Positions 25,305 through 34,609 of a stretch of 64,000 bases of DNA are shown in pieces. The DNA is taken from contig NZ_BCZK01000009.1 in assembly GCF_001598695.1 (NCBI RefSeq), forward strand, positions 62,001 to 126,000. The letters are read 5' to 3'. Numbering within the stretch: position 1 is the first letter of the stretch; every line of letters starts with the position of its first letter. A program made the translations under genes and the position numbers. Origin of the DNA: Klebsiella oxytoca NBRC 105695. Lineage in GTDB: Bacteria; Pseudomonadota; Gammaproteobacteria; Enterobacterales; Enterobacteriaceae. Below the pieces are notes generated by a model. That model worked only from the letters and a program-made list of their open reading frames with translations, did no database searches and had not been told where the DNA came from.

Positions 25305-27350
25305 TTACCCGGCAAAATCCCCCTGCTGGCGGGCCACCAGGGTCAGAATGGAGTAGAGGGCGACCGCCTGCTGGTGCTGATTAAAAATCTCTACCGCCCA
25401 CTCAACGACGCCGGTCGCTTTCTCTTCAGCGTTGCGCTGACGTTTCACCGTTTTACGCTTGCAGGTCAGGCGTACCTGGATGGTATCGCCCGGCTTCACC
25501 GGCTCGATGAAGCGCAGATTCTCCATCCCGTAGTTGGCGATCACCGGGCCGACCCCGGCGTCAACAAACAGCCCGGCAGCGGCGGAAATCAGGAAGTAGC
25601 CGTGCACCACGCGTTCGCCGAAAATCGACTCCGCCGCGGCAATCTTATCCATATGGGCGTAAAAGTGATCGCCGCTCAGGCAGGCGAAGTTGACGATATC
25701 CGCCTCGGTCAGCGTGCGGCGCGGAGTCAACAGGCTGTCGCCCGGCTGGATCTCCTCGAAATATTTGCGGAACGGGTGAATGCGGTCTTCCACCACCTGC
25801 GCGCCGCGCACCCACTGCTGGCCGATGGCGGCGAGCATCGTCGGGCTACCCTGAATCGCGGTGCGCTGCATATAGTGCTTCACCGCCCGCAGGCCGCCCA
25901 GCTCTTCACCGCCGCCGGCGCGCCCCGGACCGCCGTGTACCAGCTGCGGCAGCGGGGAGCCGTGGCCGGTGGACTCTGCGGAAGACTCTTCGTTCAGTAT
26001 CTGAATACGCCCGTGGGCGCGGGCGGCGCCGAGAATAAACGCGCGCGCCAGTTTTCCGCTGGCGGTGACCAGCGTGCCTGCCAGGCTACCTTCACCGGCC
26101 CGCGCCAGGGCCATCGCATGCTCGACGCTCTGATAGGGCATCAGAGTAGCCACGGGGCCGAACGCTTCAATGGCGTGTACCGCCGGGGTCTCATCCGGCT
26201 GCGGGCAGAACAGCAGCGTCGGCGGGAAGAATGCGCCCGCGGCGTTGAGATCCGCGCGACCACCCAGCAACACTTCACATCCGGCTTCGATCAGACGGTT
26301 TACATTATCCTGTACGTCCTGACGCTGTTCGTGGTTCACCAACGCGCCCATCTTCACGCCTTCCTGCGCCGGGTCACCGAACGCCACTTTTTGCAGGCGC
26401 GCAACCAGCGCGTCGCTCACCGCTTTCACCTGTGCCTGCGGCACGATAATACGGCGGATGGCGGTGCACTTTTGCCCGGCCTTCGCCGTCATTTCTCGTA
26501 CCACTTCGCGAATGAACAGCGCGAACTCCGGCTGCTCCGGCGTGACGTCGTCACCGAGTACGCAACAGTTTAGCGAATCCGCTTCCATGGTGAAGGGAAT
26601 GGACTTCGCGACCAGGTTGGGATGCACCCGCAGCTGCTGTCCGGTATGCGCCGAGCCGGTAAAGGTGACAACATCCTGGCTATCGAGATGGTCGAGCAGA
26701 TCGCCCGCGCCGCCGCAGATCAGGCTGATTGCGCCCACCGGCACCAGTCCGCTATCGACAATCATTTTAACCATCGCCTGAGTTAGCTGCGCGGTAGCGG
26801 TAGCCGGTTTGATGATGGCGGGCATCCCGGCAAGCCAGGTGGGCGCCAGCTTTTCCAGCATGCCCCAGCAGGGAAAGTTAAAAGCGTTGATATGCACTGC
26901 CACGCCGGACTTCGAGGTCAGCACGTGGCGGGCGGCGAAGCCTCCCTGTTTTGATAGCGGAATCAGCTCATCTTCCGGCCACAGGGTATCGTCCGGCAGC
27001 TCGCGGCTGCCAAGACTGGCGTAGGTGAAAAGGGTGCCAATGCCCCCTTCGATATCCACCCAGCTGTCGGCACGGGTAGCGCCGGTTTCGGCAGAGATTG
27101 TATACAACGCCGCCTTCTGCTCCAGCAAATATCTGGCGACCGCCTTCAGCATTGCGCTGCGCTCAATAAAGGTCATCGCCTCCAGCGCTTTGCCGCCGCG
27201 CTCAATCGCGAAGCGTCGCGCCTGCGCCATATCCAGACCCTCGCTGGTGACTTCCCATAGCGCTTCGCCGCTGATGGCGTGATGGATAGTGCGCGCGTGG
27301 CCCCGGCCGGTATGCCACGTGCCGGACAAGTAGCTGGCTAACTGCTGCAT
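25305..27350 (-). CDS. paaZ: PaaZ, bifunctional oxepin-CoA hydrolase / semialdehyde dehydrogenase
   Basis: A 681-residue fusion, the same length as in E. coli. The N-terminal 520 residues are an aldehyde dehydrogenase with [31 protein letters not shown], and [10 protein letters not shown] carrying the catalytic Cys. The C-terminal 140 residues are a MaoC-like hydratase with LSGDHFYAH and [15 protein letters not shown]. The hydratase domain opens the oxepin ring of the phenylacetyl-CoA epoxide isomer; the dehydrogenase domain oxidises the resulting semialdehyde to 3-oxo-5,6-dehydrosuberyl-CoA. It is divergent from paaA, as in K-12. Confidence 0.95.
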   Translation of the reverse strand: MQQLASYLSGTWHTGRGHARTIHHAISGEALWEVTSEGLDMAQARRFAIERGGKALEAMTFIERSAMLKAVARYLLEQKAALYTISAETGATRADSWVDIEGGIGTLFTYASLGSRELPDDTLWPEDELIPLSKQGGFAARHVLTSKSGVAVHINAFNFPCWGMLEKLAPTWLAGMPAIIKPATATAQLTQAMVKMIVDSGLVPVGAISLICGGAGDLLDHLDSQDVVTFTGSAHTGQQLRVHPNLVAKSIPFTMEADSLNCCVLGDDVTPEQPEFALFIREVVREMTAKAGQKCTAIRRIIVPQAQVKAVSDALVARLQKVAFGDPAQEGVKMGALVNHEQRQDVQDNVNRLIEAGCEVLLGGRADLNAAGAFFPPTLLFCPQPDETPAVHAIEAFGPVATLMPYQSVEHAMALARAGEGSLAGTLVTASGKLARAFILGAARAHGRIQILNEESSAESTGHGSPLPQLVHGGPGRAGGGEELGGLRAVKHYMQRTAIQGSPTMLAAIGQQWVRGAQVVEDRIHPFRKYFEEIQPGDSLLTPRRTLTEADIVNFACLSGDHFYAHMDKIAAAESIFGERVVHGYFLISAAAGLFVDAGVGPVIANYGMENLRFIEPVKPGDTIQVRLTCKRKTVKRQRNAEEKATGVVEWAVEIFNQHQQAVALYSILTLVARQQGDFAG

Positions 27351-27400
27351 GTTTCATCTCCAGATGTGTTACGTGAAATATCTATAAATAGTTCTTTGGT

Positions 27401-27406
27401 GAATCA
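27401..27406 (-). promoter_or_regulatory. Candidate PaaX operator core before paaZ
   Basis: On the minus strand the core TGATTC lies in TTTATGATTCACC, about 50 bp upstream of the paaZ start. TGATTC is the core I recall from PaaX operators at the E. coli paaZ, paaA and paaX promoters. Confidence 0.45.
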
Positions 27407-27584
27407 TAAAAAGCAAGCCTGTATTTAATAATTTATTAACATTGTGATCGGTGGCGATCTGCGTTTAGCACTTAATCTATTGTTAGTTATGTGGTTTACA
27501 AAAGCTTTTGCGGTAGCTATCACAAAAAGAACAAACAAAATTTGTGGTTTTATTTAACCTGAATATAACTTTTATAAAACAAAG

Positions 27585-27590
27585 TGATTC
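27585..27590 (+). promoter_or_regulatory. Candidate PaaX operator core before paaA
   Basis: TGATTC in AAAGTGATTCGAAAATT lies 48 bp upstream of the paaA start codon. It is oriented toward paaA, mirroring the copy before paaZ at the other end of this divergent region. Confidence 0.5.
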
Positions 27591-27637
27591 GAAAATTATT
27601 TATAGTCGAATTTATTGGAATCATAAAAGGTGATGAC

Positions 27638-28567
27638 GTGACAGAAGAACAACGCTTTGACCAGCGCATCGCGCAGGAGACGGCCATCGAACCGCAGGAC
27701 TGGATGCCGGAAGCCTACCGCAAAACGCTGATCCGCCAGATTGGTCAGCACGCGCATTCGGAAATCGTCGGCATGCTGCCGGAGGGCAACTGGATAACTC
27801 GCGCGCCAACCCTGCGCCGCAAAGCGATTCTGCTGGCGAAAGTGCAGGATGAAGCCGGGCACGGTCTGTATCTCTACAGCGCCGCGGAAACCCTCGGCTG
27901 CGCCCGCGAAGATCTGTATCAGAAGATGCTCGACGGCAAGATGAAGTACTCCTCCATCTTCAACTACCCGACCCTGAGCTGGGCGGACATCGGCGTAATC
28001 GGCTGGCTGGTGGACGGCGCGGCCATCGTCAATCAGGTGGCGCTGTGCCGTACCTCCTACGGACCCTATGCCCGGGCGATGGTCAAGATCTGCAAAGAGG
28101 AGAGCTTTCATCAGCGCCAGGGATTCGAAGCCTGCATGGCGCTGGCGCAGGGTAGCGACGCGCAGCGGCAGATGCTGCAGGACGCCATCAACCGTTTCTG
28201 GTGGCCGGCGCTGATGATGTTCGGTCCGAACGATGATAACTCGCCAAACAGCGCCCGCAGCATGGCGTGGAAAATCAAGCGTCACTCCAACGATGAGCTG
28301 CGCCAGCGCTTTGTCGATAACACCATTCCGCAGGTGGAAATCCTCGGCATGACCGTACCCGACCCGGATTTACAGCGGGATGAAGCCACCGGCCACTACC
28401 GCTTTGGCGCCATCGACTGGCAGGAATTTAACGAGGTCATTGCCGGACGCGGGATCTGCAACCACGAACGTCTGGCCGCTAAACGCAAGGCGTGGGAAGA
28501 GGGCGCATGGGTGCGGGAAGCCGCGCTGGCGCATGCGCAAAAACAGCAGGCTCGCGACGCCGCATAA
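27638..28567 (+). CDS. paaA: PaaA, catalytic subunit of phenylacetyl-CoA epoxidase
   Basis: A 309-residue ferritin-like di-iron oxygenase, equal in length to E. coli PaaA. The iron ligands are in the helices with [13 protein letters not shown] and [14 protein letters not shown], the E...EXXH pattern. With PaaC, PaaB and the reductase PaaE it converts phenylacetyl-CoA to the ring-1,2-epoxide. The start is GTG 27638, preceded by AAAGG at seven bases; it gives [19 protein letters not shown], aligning with the E. coli N-terminus. A longer frame from 27584 would overlap the promoter. It is the first gene of paaABCDEFGHIJK. Confidence 0.95.
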   Translation: MTEEQRFDQRIAQETAIEPQDWMPEAYRKTLIRQIGQHAHSEIVGMLPEGNWITRAPTLRRKAILLAKVQDEAGHGLYLYSAAETLGCAREDLYQKMLDGKMKYSSIFNYPTLSWADIGVIGWLVDGAAIVNQVALCRTSYGPYARAMVKICKEESFHQRQGFEACMALAQGSDAQRQMLQDAINRFWWPALMMFGPNDDNSPNSARSMAWKIKRHSNDELRQRFVDNTIPQVEILGMTVPDPDLQRDEATGHYRFGAIDWQEFNEVIAGRGICNHERLAAKRKAWEEGAWVREAALAHAQKQQARDAA

Positions 28568-28578
28568 GGAGAAGAAAG

Positions 28579-28866
28579 ATGAGCAATAACTATTGGCCTT
28601 TATATGAAGTGTTCGTTCGCAGCAAACAGGGACTGTCGCACCGCCACGTCGGCAGTCTGCACGCCGCCGATGACCAGATGGCGTTGGAAAACGCCCGCGA
28701 TGCCTATACCCGCCGCAGCGAAGGCTGTTCGATTTGGGTGGTGAAGGCCAGCGAAATCGTTGCCTCGCAGCCTGAAGAGCGCGGTGAATTTTTCGATCCG
28801 GCGGAGAGCAAAGTCTATCGCCATCCCACCTTCTACACCGTGCCCGACGGCATGGAACATATGTGA
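28579..28866 (+). CDS. paaB: PaaB, phenylacetyl-CoA epoxidase subunit
   Basis: A 95-residue subunit, the same length as in E. coli. It begins MSNNYWPLYEVFVRSKQGLSH and includes the conserved HRHVGSLHA segment. PaaB bridges PaaAC heterodimers and helps couple the reductase PaaE. A GGAGAAGAAAG ribosome site sits between paaA and this ATG; the gap is 11 bp, and paaC starts seven bases after its stop. Confidence 0.94.
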   Translation: MSNNYWPLYEVFVRSKQGLSHRHVGSLHAADDQMALENARDAYTRRSEGCSIWVVKASEIVASQPEERGEFFDPAESKVYRHPTFYTVPDGMEHM

Positions 28867-28873
28867 GGCGACG

Positions 28874-29629
28874 ATGAAAAACGATAACCCCGTTGCAGCG
28901 TATGCTCTGCGCCTCGGCGATAACGGCCTGGTGCTGGCCCAGCGTCTGGGCGAGTGGTGCGGCCATGCGCCGGAGCTGGAGATCGATCTGGCGCTGGCCA
29001 ATATCGGTCTCGACCTGCTGGGGCAGGCGCGCAATTTCCTCAGCTATGCCGCTGAACTGACTGGCAGCGGCGATGAAGACACCCTGGCCTTTGGCCGCGA
29101 CGAGCGTCAGTTTCGCAATTTGCTGCTGGCGGAGCAGCCCAACGGCAACTTTGCCGACACCCTTGCTCGCCAGTTTTTTATCGATGTCTGGCACGTAGCG
29201 CTGTTCAGCCGCCTGGTCGGCAGTCGCGATACGCAGCTCGCCGCCATCGCCGCCAAAGCGTTAAAAGAAGTGCGCTACCACCAGCGCTTTAGCCGTGGCT
29301 GGCTGGAGCGCCTGGGCAACGGCACGGCGCTTTCGGCGCAGAGAATGCAAAGCGCAGTCGATAATCTGTGGCGCTTTACCGGCGAGCTGTTCCAGGCCGA
29401 TGAGCTGGAGATTGAGCTGAGCGCGCAGGGCATCGCCGTCGACCCACGCGAACTGCAGGGCGAATGGCAGAGTGCGGTACATACGGCGCTGATCGACTCC
29501 GGTTTACAGATCCCGCAAGAAGCGGCCTTCCGCAGCGGCGGTAAACAGGGGCTGCACAGCGAGCATCTCGGGCCGCTGCTGGCGGAGATGCAGTATTTAC
29601 AGCGCGCGTATCCCGGCCAGCAGTGGTAG
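28874..29629 (+). CDS. paaC: PaaC, structural subunit of phenylacetyl-CoA epoxidase
   Basis: A 251-residue ferritin-like protein, near the 248 of E. coli PaaC. It pairs with PaaA; its own helices (NIGLDLLGQARNFLSYAAEL, KALKEVRYHQRFSRGWLERLG) keep the fold but are not thought to be the main catalytic site. ATG 28874 with GAGG upstream is chosen over a longer frame that overlaps paaB. Twelve bases, including AGGAGG, separate its stop from paaD. Confidence 0.94.
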   Translation: MKNDNPVAAYALRLGDNGLVLAQRLGEWCGHAPELEIDLALANIGLDLLGQARNFLSYAAELTGSGDEDTLAFGRDERQFRNLLLAEQPNGNFADTLARQFFIDVWHVALFSRLVGSRDTQLAAIAAKALKEVRYHQRFSRGWLERLGNGTALSAQRMQSAVDNLWRFTGELFQADELEIELSAQGIAVDPRELQGEWQSAVHTALIDSGLQIPQEAAFRSGGKQGLHSEHLGPLLAEMQYLQRAYPGQQW

Positions 29630-29641
29630 CAGGAGGTGGTT

Positions 29642-30139
29642 ATGCAACGTCTGGTTGATATCGCTCCCCCGGAGATCCACGCCGTCTGGGAGGTATTAAG
29701 CGCCATTCCCGACCCGGAAGTTCCGGTGTTGACGATTACCGACCTCGGCATGGTGCGCAGCGTGGATCGCCGCGGCGATGGCTGGGTGATTGGCTTTACG
29801 CCAACCTACTCGGGCTGCCCGGCGACCGAACATCTGTTGGGAGAAATCCGCGCGGCAATGACGGAAAACGGCTACGCGCCGGTGCATATCGTGCTGCAGC
29901 TGGACCCGCCGTGGACTACTGACTGGATGGGGCCGGAGGCGCGTGAACGTCTGCGCCAGTACGGCATCAGTCCGCCGCAGGGTCATGCCTGCCATGCCCA
30001 TATGCCGGAGGAGGTGGTCTGCCCGCGCTGCGCCAGCCGCCATACCTCGCTGATTAGCGAATTCGGTTCCACGGCCTGCAAAGCGCTGTATCGCTGCGAC
30101 AGCTGCCGGGAACCCTTTGATTACTTTAAATGTATTTGA
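29642..30139 (+). CDS. paaD: PaaD, DUF59/MIP18 Fe-S maturation factor for the epoxidase
   Basis: A 165-residue protein. The N-terminal DUF59 domain contains IPDPEVPVLTITDLGMV and the conserved YSGCPA with a Cys. The C-terminus carries two CxxC pairs (VVCPRCAS and YRCDSCREPF), probably a zinc site. It is not part of the purified epoxidase but is required in vivo, probably for inserting the Fe-S cluster of PaaE. ATG 29642 is chosen because AGGAGG (29631-29636) lies five bases before it; an upstream GTG at 29636 lies inside that ribosome site. Confidence 0.93.
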   Translation: MQRLVDIAPPEIHAVWEVLSAIPDPEVPVLTITDLGMVRSVDRRGDGWVIGFTPTYSGCPATEHLLGEIRAAMTENGYAPVHIVLQLDPPWTTDWMGPEARERLRQYGISPPQGHACHAHMPEEVVCPRCASRHTSLISEFGSTACKALYRCDSCREPFDYFKCI

Positions 30140-30146
30140 GGTTGCG

Positions 30147-31217
30147 ATGACGACATTTCATTCGCTTACCGTGGCGAAAGTGGAGCCGGAAACCCGCGAT
30201 GCGGTCACCATCACCTTTGCCATTCCCGACGCGCTGCGAAACGCATACGCCTTCCGTCCGGGCCAGCATCTGACTTTAAAAGCCCGCCTTGGCGGGGAAG
30301 AGCTGCGTCGCTGCTACTCCATTTGCCGCAGCCGCACGCCGGGGGAAATCAGCGTGGCGGTCAAGGCTATCGACGGCGGACGCTTCTCACGCTATGCCCA
30401 GAACGACATTCAACAAGGGATGGCGTTGGAGGTGATGGTGCCGCAGGGCCACTTTGGCTACCAGCCGCAGGCCGGGCGCAGCGCGGACTACCTGGCAATT
30501 GCCGCCGGCTCAGGTATTACGCCGATGATGGCGATTATCGACGCCACCCTCGCCACCGAACTCGACAGCCGTTTCACCCTGATTTACGGCAACCGCAGCA
30601 GCCACAGCATGATGTTCCGCCAGGCGCTGGCCGACCTGAAAGACCGCTATCCGCAACGCCTGCAGGTGGTGCATCTGTTCAGCCAGGAGGCGATGGACAG
30701 CGATCTGCTGCAGGGGCGCATCAATGGCGACAAGCTACGCGCGCTGGCCGCCCGTCTGCTGGATTTCAGCCGCTTTGAGCGCGCCTTTATCTGCGGGCCG
30801 GCGGCGATGATGGATGAAGCGGAGATGGCCCTGCGCGAACTGGGCATACCGGAGAAAGCGATCCATCTGGAGCGCTTTAATACCCCGGGCAGCAGCGTCA
30901 AGCGGGCCACCGGCGTCCAGGCGGAGGGGCGCACGGTCACAATCCGTCAGGACGGCCGCGACAGAACCATCGCCCTCAGCGCAGAGGATGACAGCATCCT
31001 TGACGCCGCGCTACGCCAGGGGGCGGATCTGCCGTTTGCCTGCAAAGGCGGAGTCTGCGCTACCTGTAAATGCAAAGTCCTGCGCGGCGAGGTAGCGATG
31101 GCTGCTAACTACGGCCTCGAAGCCGACGAAGTGGCGGCAGGTTACGTGCTGAGCTGCCAGTCGCTGCCCACCAGCGGCGATGTGATCGTCGATTTCGACG
31201 CGCGGGGGATGGCATGA
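30147..31217 (+). CDS. paaE: PaaE, ferredoxin-NADPH reductase of the epoxidase
   Basis: A 356-residue reductase, the E. coli length. The FAD domain has RCYSICRS (about 60), the NADPH domain has AGSGITPMMAI and FICGPAAMM, and the C-terminal [2Fe-2S] ferredoxin domain has CKGGVCATCKC with the fourth Cys in LSCQSLP. It passes electrons from NADPH to PaaA. ATG 30147 is seven bases past the paaD stop. The paaF ATG overlaps its stop by four bases. Confidence 0.95.
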   Translation: MTTFHSLTVAKVEPETRDAVTITFAIPDALRNAYAFRPGQHLTLKARLGGEELRRCYSICRSRTPGEISVAVKAIDGGRFSRYAQNDIQQGMALEVMVPQGHFGYQPQAGRSADYLAIAAGSGITPMMAIIDATLATELDSRFTLIYGNRSSHSMMFRQALADLKDRYPQRLQVVHLFSQEAMDSDLLQGRINGDKLRALAARLLDFSRFERAFICGPAAMMDEAEMALRELGIPEKAIHLERFNTPGSSVKRATGVQAEGRTVTIRQDGRDRTIALSAEDDSILDAALRQGADLPFACKGGVCATCKCKVLRGEVAMAANYGLEADEVAAGYVLSCQSLPTSGDVIVDFDARGMA

Positions 31218-31981
31218 GCGAACTGTTAATTGCTCGCCACGCGCGCGTCCTCCAGCTGACGCTTAATCGCCCGCAGGCGCGCAACGCGCTGAATAACGCG
31301 CTGCTGACGCAAATTGCCGACGTGCTCGACGCGGCGGCGCTGGACCCGACGGTCGGCGTTTGCGTCATTAGCGGTAATCAACGCTTTTTTGCCGCAGGGG
31401 CTGACCTGAACGAAATGGCGGAAAAAGATCTGCCTGCCACCCTCGATGATATTCGACCGCGGCTGTGGGCGCGTATCGACGCCTTCAACAAACCGCTGAT
31501 CGCCTCGGTAAACGGCTATGCCCTCGGCGCCGGATGCGAACTGGCGCTGCTCTGCGACCTGATAGTCGCCGGCGATAACGCCCGTTTTGGCCTGCCGGAA
31601 ATCACCCTCGGTATTATGCCGGGCGCGGGCGGGACCCAGCGCCTGATCCGCAGCGTCGGTAAAGCGCTGGCCAGCCGGATGATATTGAGCGGCGAAAGCA
31701 TCGATGCCAGGCAGGCGCTGCGGGCGGGGCTGGTAAGCGAGGTTTATCCGCCAGCGCTCACCGATGAATATGCACTCGCTTTGGCAGCAACTGTGGCCCG
31801 CCACTCGCCGCTAGCGCTGCGCGCGGCTAAACAGGCCTTACGGTTGTCGCAGGAGGTCAGCCTGCAGGCCGGGATTCAGCAGGAACGCCAGTTATTTACT
31901 TTGCTGAGCGCGACTGAAGACCGTCGCGAAGGCATCGACGCCTTTCTCCATAAACGTACTGCGGAATTTAAAGGACGCTAA
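31214..31981 (+). CDS. paaF: PaaF, 2,3-dehydroadipyl-CoA hydratase
   Basis: A 255-residue crotonase-family enzyme, same length as E. coli PaaF. Oxyanion-hole residues lie in FFAAGADLNEM and NGYALGAGCELALLCD, and the catalytic Glu residues in GCELAL and GLPEITLGIMPGAGGTQRL, the layout of true enoyl-CoA hydratases. It hydrates 2,3-dehydroadipyl-CoA to 3-hydroxyadipyl-CoA, which PaaH then oxidises. It overlaps paaE and is two bases from paaG. Confidence 0.94.
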   Translation: MSELLIARHARVLQLTLNRPQARNALNNALLTQIADVLDAAALDPTVGVCVISGNQRFFAAGADLNEMAEKDLPATLDDIRPRLWARIDAFNKPLIASVNGYALGAGCELALLCDLIVAGDNARFGLPEITLGIMPGAGGTQRLIRSVGKALASRMILSGESIDARQALRAGLVSEVYPPALTDEYALALAATVARHSPLALRAAKQALRLSQEVSLQAGIQQERQLFTLLSATEDRREGIDAFLHKRTAEFKGR

Positions 31982-31983
31982 TC

Positions 31984-32772
31984 GTGGAAGCTTTCATTCT
32001 CAGCGAAACAGAACAGGGCGTGATGACGATTACCCTTAATCGCCCGGACCGACTGAACAGTTTTAACGACCTGATGCACCAGCAGCTGGCGGCGTGCCTG
32101 AAACAGGCCGAACGCGACGACAGCATACGCTGCCTGCTGGTGACCGGTGCGGGGCGCGGTTTTTGCGCCGGGCAGGATTTAAATGACCGTAACGTCGACC
32201 CCAGCGGGCCGGCGCCGGATCTCGGGCTCTCGGTTGAGCGTTTCTATAACCCGCTGGTGCGCCGTCTGGCGGCGCTGCCGAAGCCGGTAATTTGTGCGGT
32301 GAACGGGGTCGCGGCGGGTGCGGGAGCTACGCTGGCGCTGGGCTGCGATATCGTGCTGGCGGCGCGTTCGGCGAAATTCGTGATGGCGTTCAGCAAGCTT
32401 GGTCTGGTGCCGGACTGCGGCGGCAGCTGGTTTCTGCCGCGCGTGGCGGGACGGGCGAGGGCGATGGGGCTGGCGCTGCTGGGCGATAGCCTGAGCGCAG
32501 AGCAGGCCGCACAGTGGGGGATGATCTGGCAGGTGGTGGACGATGCCGAGCTGAAAGACACCGGCCTGGCGCTGGCCCGTCATCTGGCCGCCCAGCCAAC
32601 TTATGGCCTCGGTCTGATTAAGAAGGCGCTTCAGCTTGCGGAAACCCAGACTCTGGATCAGCAGCTCGATCTTGAGCGCGATTATCAGCGCCTGGCCGGA
32701 CGCAGCGCCGACTATCGCGAAGGCGTCAGCGCCTTCCTCGCGAAGCGTCCACCTCAATTCAGCGGGAAATAG
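31984..32772 (+). CDS. paaG: PaaG, ring-1,2-epoxyphenylacetyl-CoA isomerase
   Basis: A 262-residue crotonase-family isomerase that converts the epoxide to oxepin-CoA and also isomerises unsaturated intermediates. The motif GFCAGQDLNDR and NGVAAGAGATLALGCDIV form the oxyanion hole, and the acid/base Asp is in LGLVPDCGGSWFLPR in place of the hydratase Glu. The start codon is GTG at 31984. It lies between paaF and paaH with gaps of two and three bases. Confidence 0.94.
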   Translation: MEAFILSETEQGVMTITLNRPDRLNSFNDLMHQQLAACLKQAERDDSIRCLLVTGAGRGFCAGQDLNDRNVDPSGPAPDLGLSVERFYNPLVRRLAALPKPVICAVNGVAAGAGATLALGCDIVLAARSAKFVMAFSKLGLVPDCGGSWFLPRVAGRARAMGLALLGDSLSAEQAAQWGMIWQVVDDAELKDTGLALARHLAAQPTYGLGLIKKALQLAETQTLDQQLDLERDYQRLAGRSADYREGVSAFLAKRPPQFSGK

Positions 32773-32775
32773 CCG

Positions 32776-34197
32776 ATGAGCAAAACGTTACCTACCGTTG
32801 CGGTAATAGGCAGCGGCACCATGGGCGCCGGCATTGCCGAGGTGGCCGCCGCCGCCGGGCATCCGGTACTGATTTTCGACATCGTTCCTGAGGCGGTGGT
32901 TCGCGCCATCGACGGTATTGGTCAACGTCTGGCCTCCCGCGTCAGCCGCGGCAAGCTGGCGGCTGGCCAGGCTGAGGCGCTGCTGACGCGTCTGTCTCCG
33001 GCTGAGGATCTGAGCGCTTTAGCCCGCGCGGAGCTGGTTATTGAAGCTGCCTCCGAGCGCCTGGACGTGAAAAAAGCGCTGTTCAAACAGCTGGCTGAAA
33101 TCTGCTCCCCGTCAACGCTGCTAGTCAGCAACACGTCGTCGATATCGATCACCGCCATCGCCGCTGGAGTCGCGCACCCGGAGCGGGTTGCCGGGCTGCA
33201 CTTCTTTAACCCGGCCCCGGTGATGAAGCTGGTCGAAGTGGTCAGCGGCCTGGCGACCTCGGCGGAAGTCGTTGAACAGCTCTGCCAGCGGGTCTGCGCC
33301 TGGGGAAAACAGCCGGTTCGCTGCCGTTCGACGCCCGGTTTTATCGTCAACCGCGTGGCGCGTCCTTTTTATGCCGAAGCGTGGCGAGCGCTGGAGGAGC
33401 AGGTTGCCGCGCCGGAGGTGATTGACGCCGCTCTGCGCGACGGCGGCGGTTTTCCCATGGGGCCGCTGGCGTTGACCGACCTGATAGGCCAGGACGTTAA
33501 CTTTGCGGTGACCTGTTCGGTGTTTAACGCCTTCTGGCAGGACCGCCGCTATCTGCCATCGCTGCTGCAGCAGGAGCTGGTTCTGGCCGGACGGCTGGGC
33601 AAAAAGAGCGGGCAGGGGGTCTACTGCTGGCCTGGCGAAGCGCAGCCTGAGCTGACGCTGGCCGCCGTATCAGCAGAACGCGCAGCAAAGCGCATTAAAA
33701 GTGACGTTGTCACCGAGCTGGACGAGGTGCTGCTGCTGGAAACGACCGGCGAAACCGCCCTGGCATTAAGCATCCAGCACGGCCGTCCGGTGGTGGTCTA
33801 CGACCATAGCGCGGGCGAAACGGTGGTGCTGGCCAGCGCGGAAACGACCTCACAGGCGGCGACCGACAAAGCCATTTTCTATTTTCAGCAGCAGGGCAAA
33901 AAGGTGCTGCAGATCGCCGACTATCCCGGGCTGCTGGTGTGGCGCACGGTGGCGATGCTGGTTAACGAAGCGCTGGATGCGCTGCAAAAAGGCGTTGCCG
34001 GCGCCGAGGATATCGATACCGCCATGCGCCTGGGCGTTAACTACCCGCGCGGTCCGCTGGCGTGGGGGGAATCACTTGGCTGGGGCCGGGTACTGCGGCT
34101 GTTGGAGAACCTACAACAGCACTACGGCGAGGAGCGCTATCGGCCCTGTTCCCTGCTGCGTCAGAAGGCGCTGATGGAGAAACATCATGAGCAATGA
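32776..34197 (+). CDS. paaH: PaaH, 3-hydroxyadipyl-CoA dehydrogenase
   Basis: A 473-residue NAD-dependent 3-hydroxyacyl-CoA dehydrogenase, near the E. coli 475. The Rossmann motif is VIGSGTMGAGIAEVAAAAG; the catalytic His is in LHFFNPAPVMKLVE, followed by FIVNRVARPFYAEAWRALEE and a second C-terminal helical domain (ARTIAMLVNEALDAL-like region near 395). It oxidises 3-hydroxyadipyl-CoA to 3-oxoadipyl-CoA. Its 3' end overlaps paaI by 11 bases. Confidence 0.95.
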   Translation: MSKTLPTVAVIGSGTMGAGIAEVAAAAGHPVLIFDIVPEAVVRAIDGIGQRLASRVSRGKLAAGQAEALLTRLSPAEDLSALARAELVIEAASERLDVKKALFKQLAEICSPSTLLVSNTSSISITAIAAGVAHPERVAGLHFFNPAPVMKLVEVVSGLATSAEVVEQLCQRVCAWGKQPVRCRSTPGFIVNRVARPFYAEAWRALEEQVAAPEVIDAALRDGGGFPMGPLALTDLIGQDVNFAVTCSVFNAFWQDRRYLPSLLQQELVLAGRLGKKSGQGVYCWPGEAQPELTLAAVSAERAAKRIKSDVVTELDEVLLLETTGETALALSIQHGRPVVVYDHSAGETVVLASAETTSQAATDKAIFYFQQQGKKVLQIADYPGLLVWRTVAMLVNEALDALQKGVAGAEDIDTAMRLGVNYPRGPLAWGESLGWGRVLRLLENLQQHYGEERYRPCSLLRQKALMEKHHEQ

Positions 34198-34609
34198 AGC
34201 CTGGCGTAACGCCCGTGCGATGTATGAGAACGATAACTGCGCGCAAGCGCTGGGGATCAAGATTATCGAGATGGATGACGGCTACGCGCAGATGTCCATG
34301 GCGGTTACCGCGAACATGCTCAATGGCCATCATACCTGCCACGGCGGGCAGCTGTTTTCGCTCGCCGATACCGCCTTCGCTTACGCCTGCAACAGCCAGG
34401 GGCTGGCGGCGGTCGCGTCGGCGGCGAGCATCGATTTTCTGCGCCCGGCCTTTGTCGGTGAGCTGCTGACCGCGACGGCGAGAGTCAAGCATCAGGGCAA
34501 GCTGACCGGGGTCTATGACATCGAAATTGTCAATCAACAGCAAAAAGTTGTTGCCTTGTTTCGCGGTAAATCGCACCGCATCGGCGGCACAATCACAGGA
34601 GAAGTCTGA
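34187..34609 (+). CDS. paaI: PaaI, hydroxyphenylacetyl-CoA thioesterase
   Basis: A 140-residue hotdog-fold acyl-CoA thioesterase, the E. coli length. HHTCHGGQLFSLADTAFAYACNS has the active-site Asp on the central helix and the Asn/Gly loop typical of this family. It is thought to release CoA from dead-end phenylacetyl-CoA derivatives. It overlaps paaH at its start and paaJ by one base at its end (TGATG). Confidence 0.94.
   Translation: MSNEAWRNARAMYENDNCAQALGIKIIEMDDGYAQMSMAVTANMLNGHHTCHGGQLFSLADTAFAYACNSQGLAAVASAASIDFLRPAFVGELLTATARVKHQGKLTGVYDIEIVNQQQKVVALFRGKSHRIGGTITGEV

Noticed and set aside
25374-26573. Long open frame of about 400 codons on the plus strand opposite paaZ
   Set aside because: It lies entirely antisense to paaZ, whose motifs are unmistakable. 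Composition is Arg/Ala/His-rich as expected for a GC-rich shadow frame, and there is no ribosome site or recognisable domain.
27454-27474. TGTGATCGGTGGCGATCT as a CRP site in the paaZ-paaA region
   Set aside because: Only the left half matches TGTGA; the right half has two differences from TCACA. CRP control of paa genes is known in E. coli, but this site is too weak to list.
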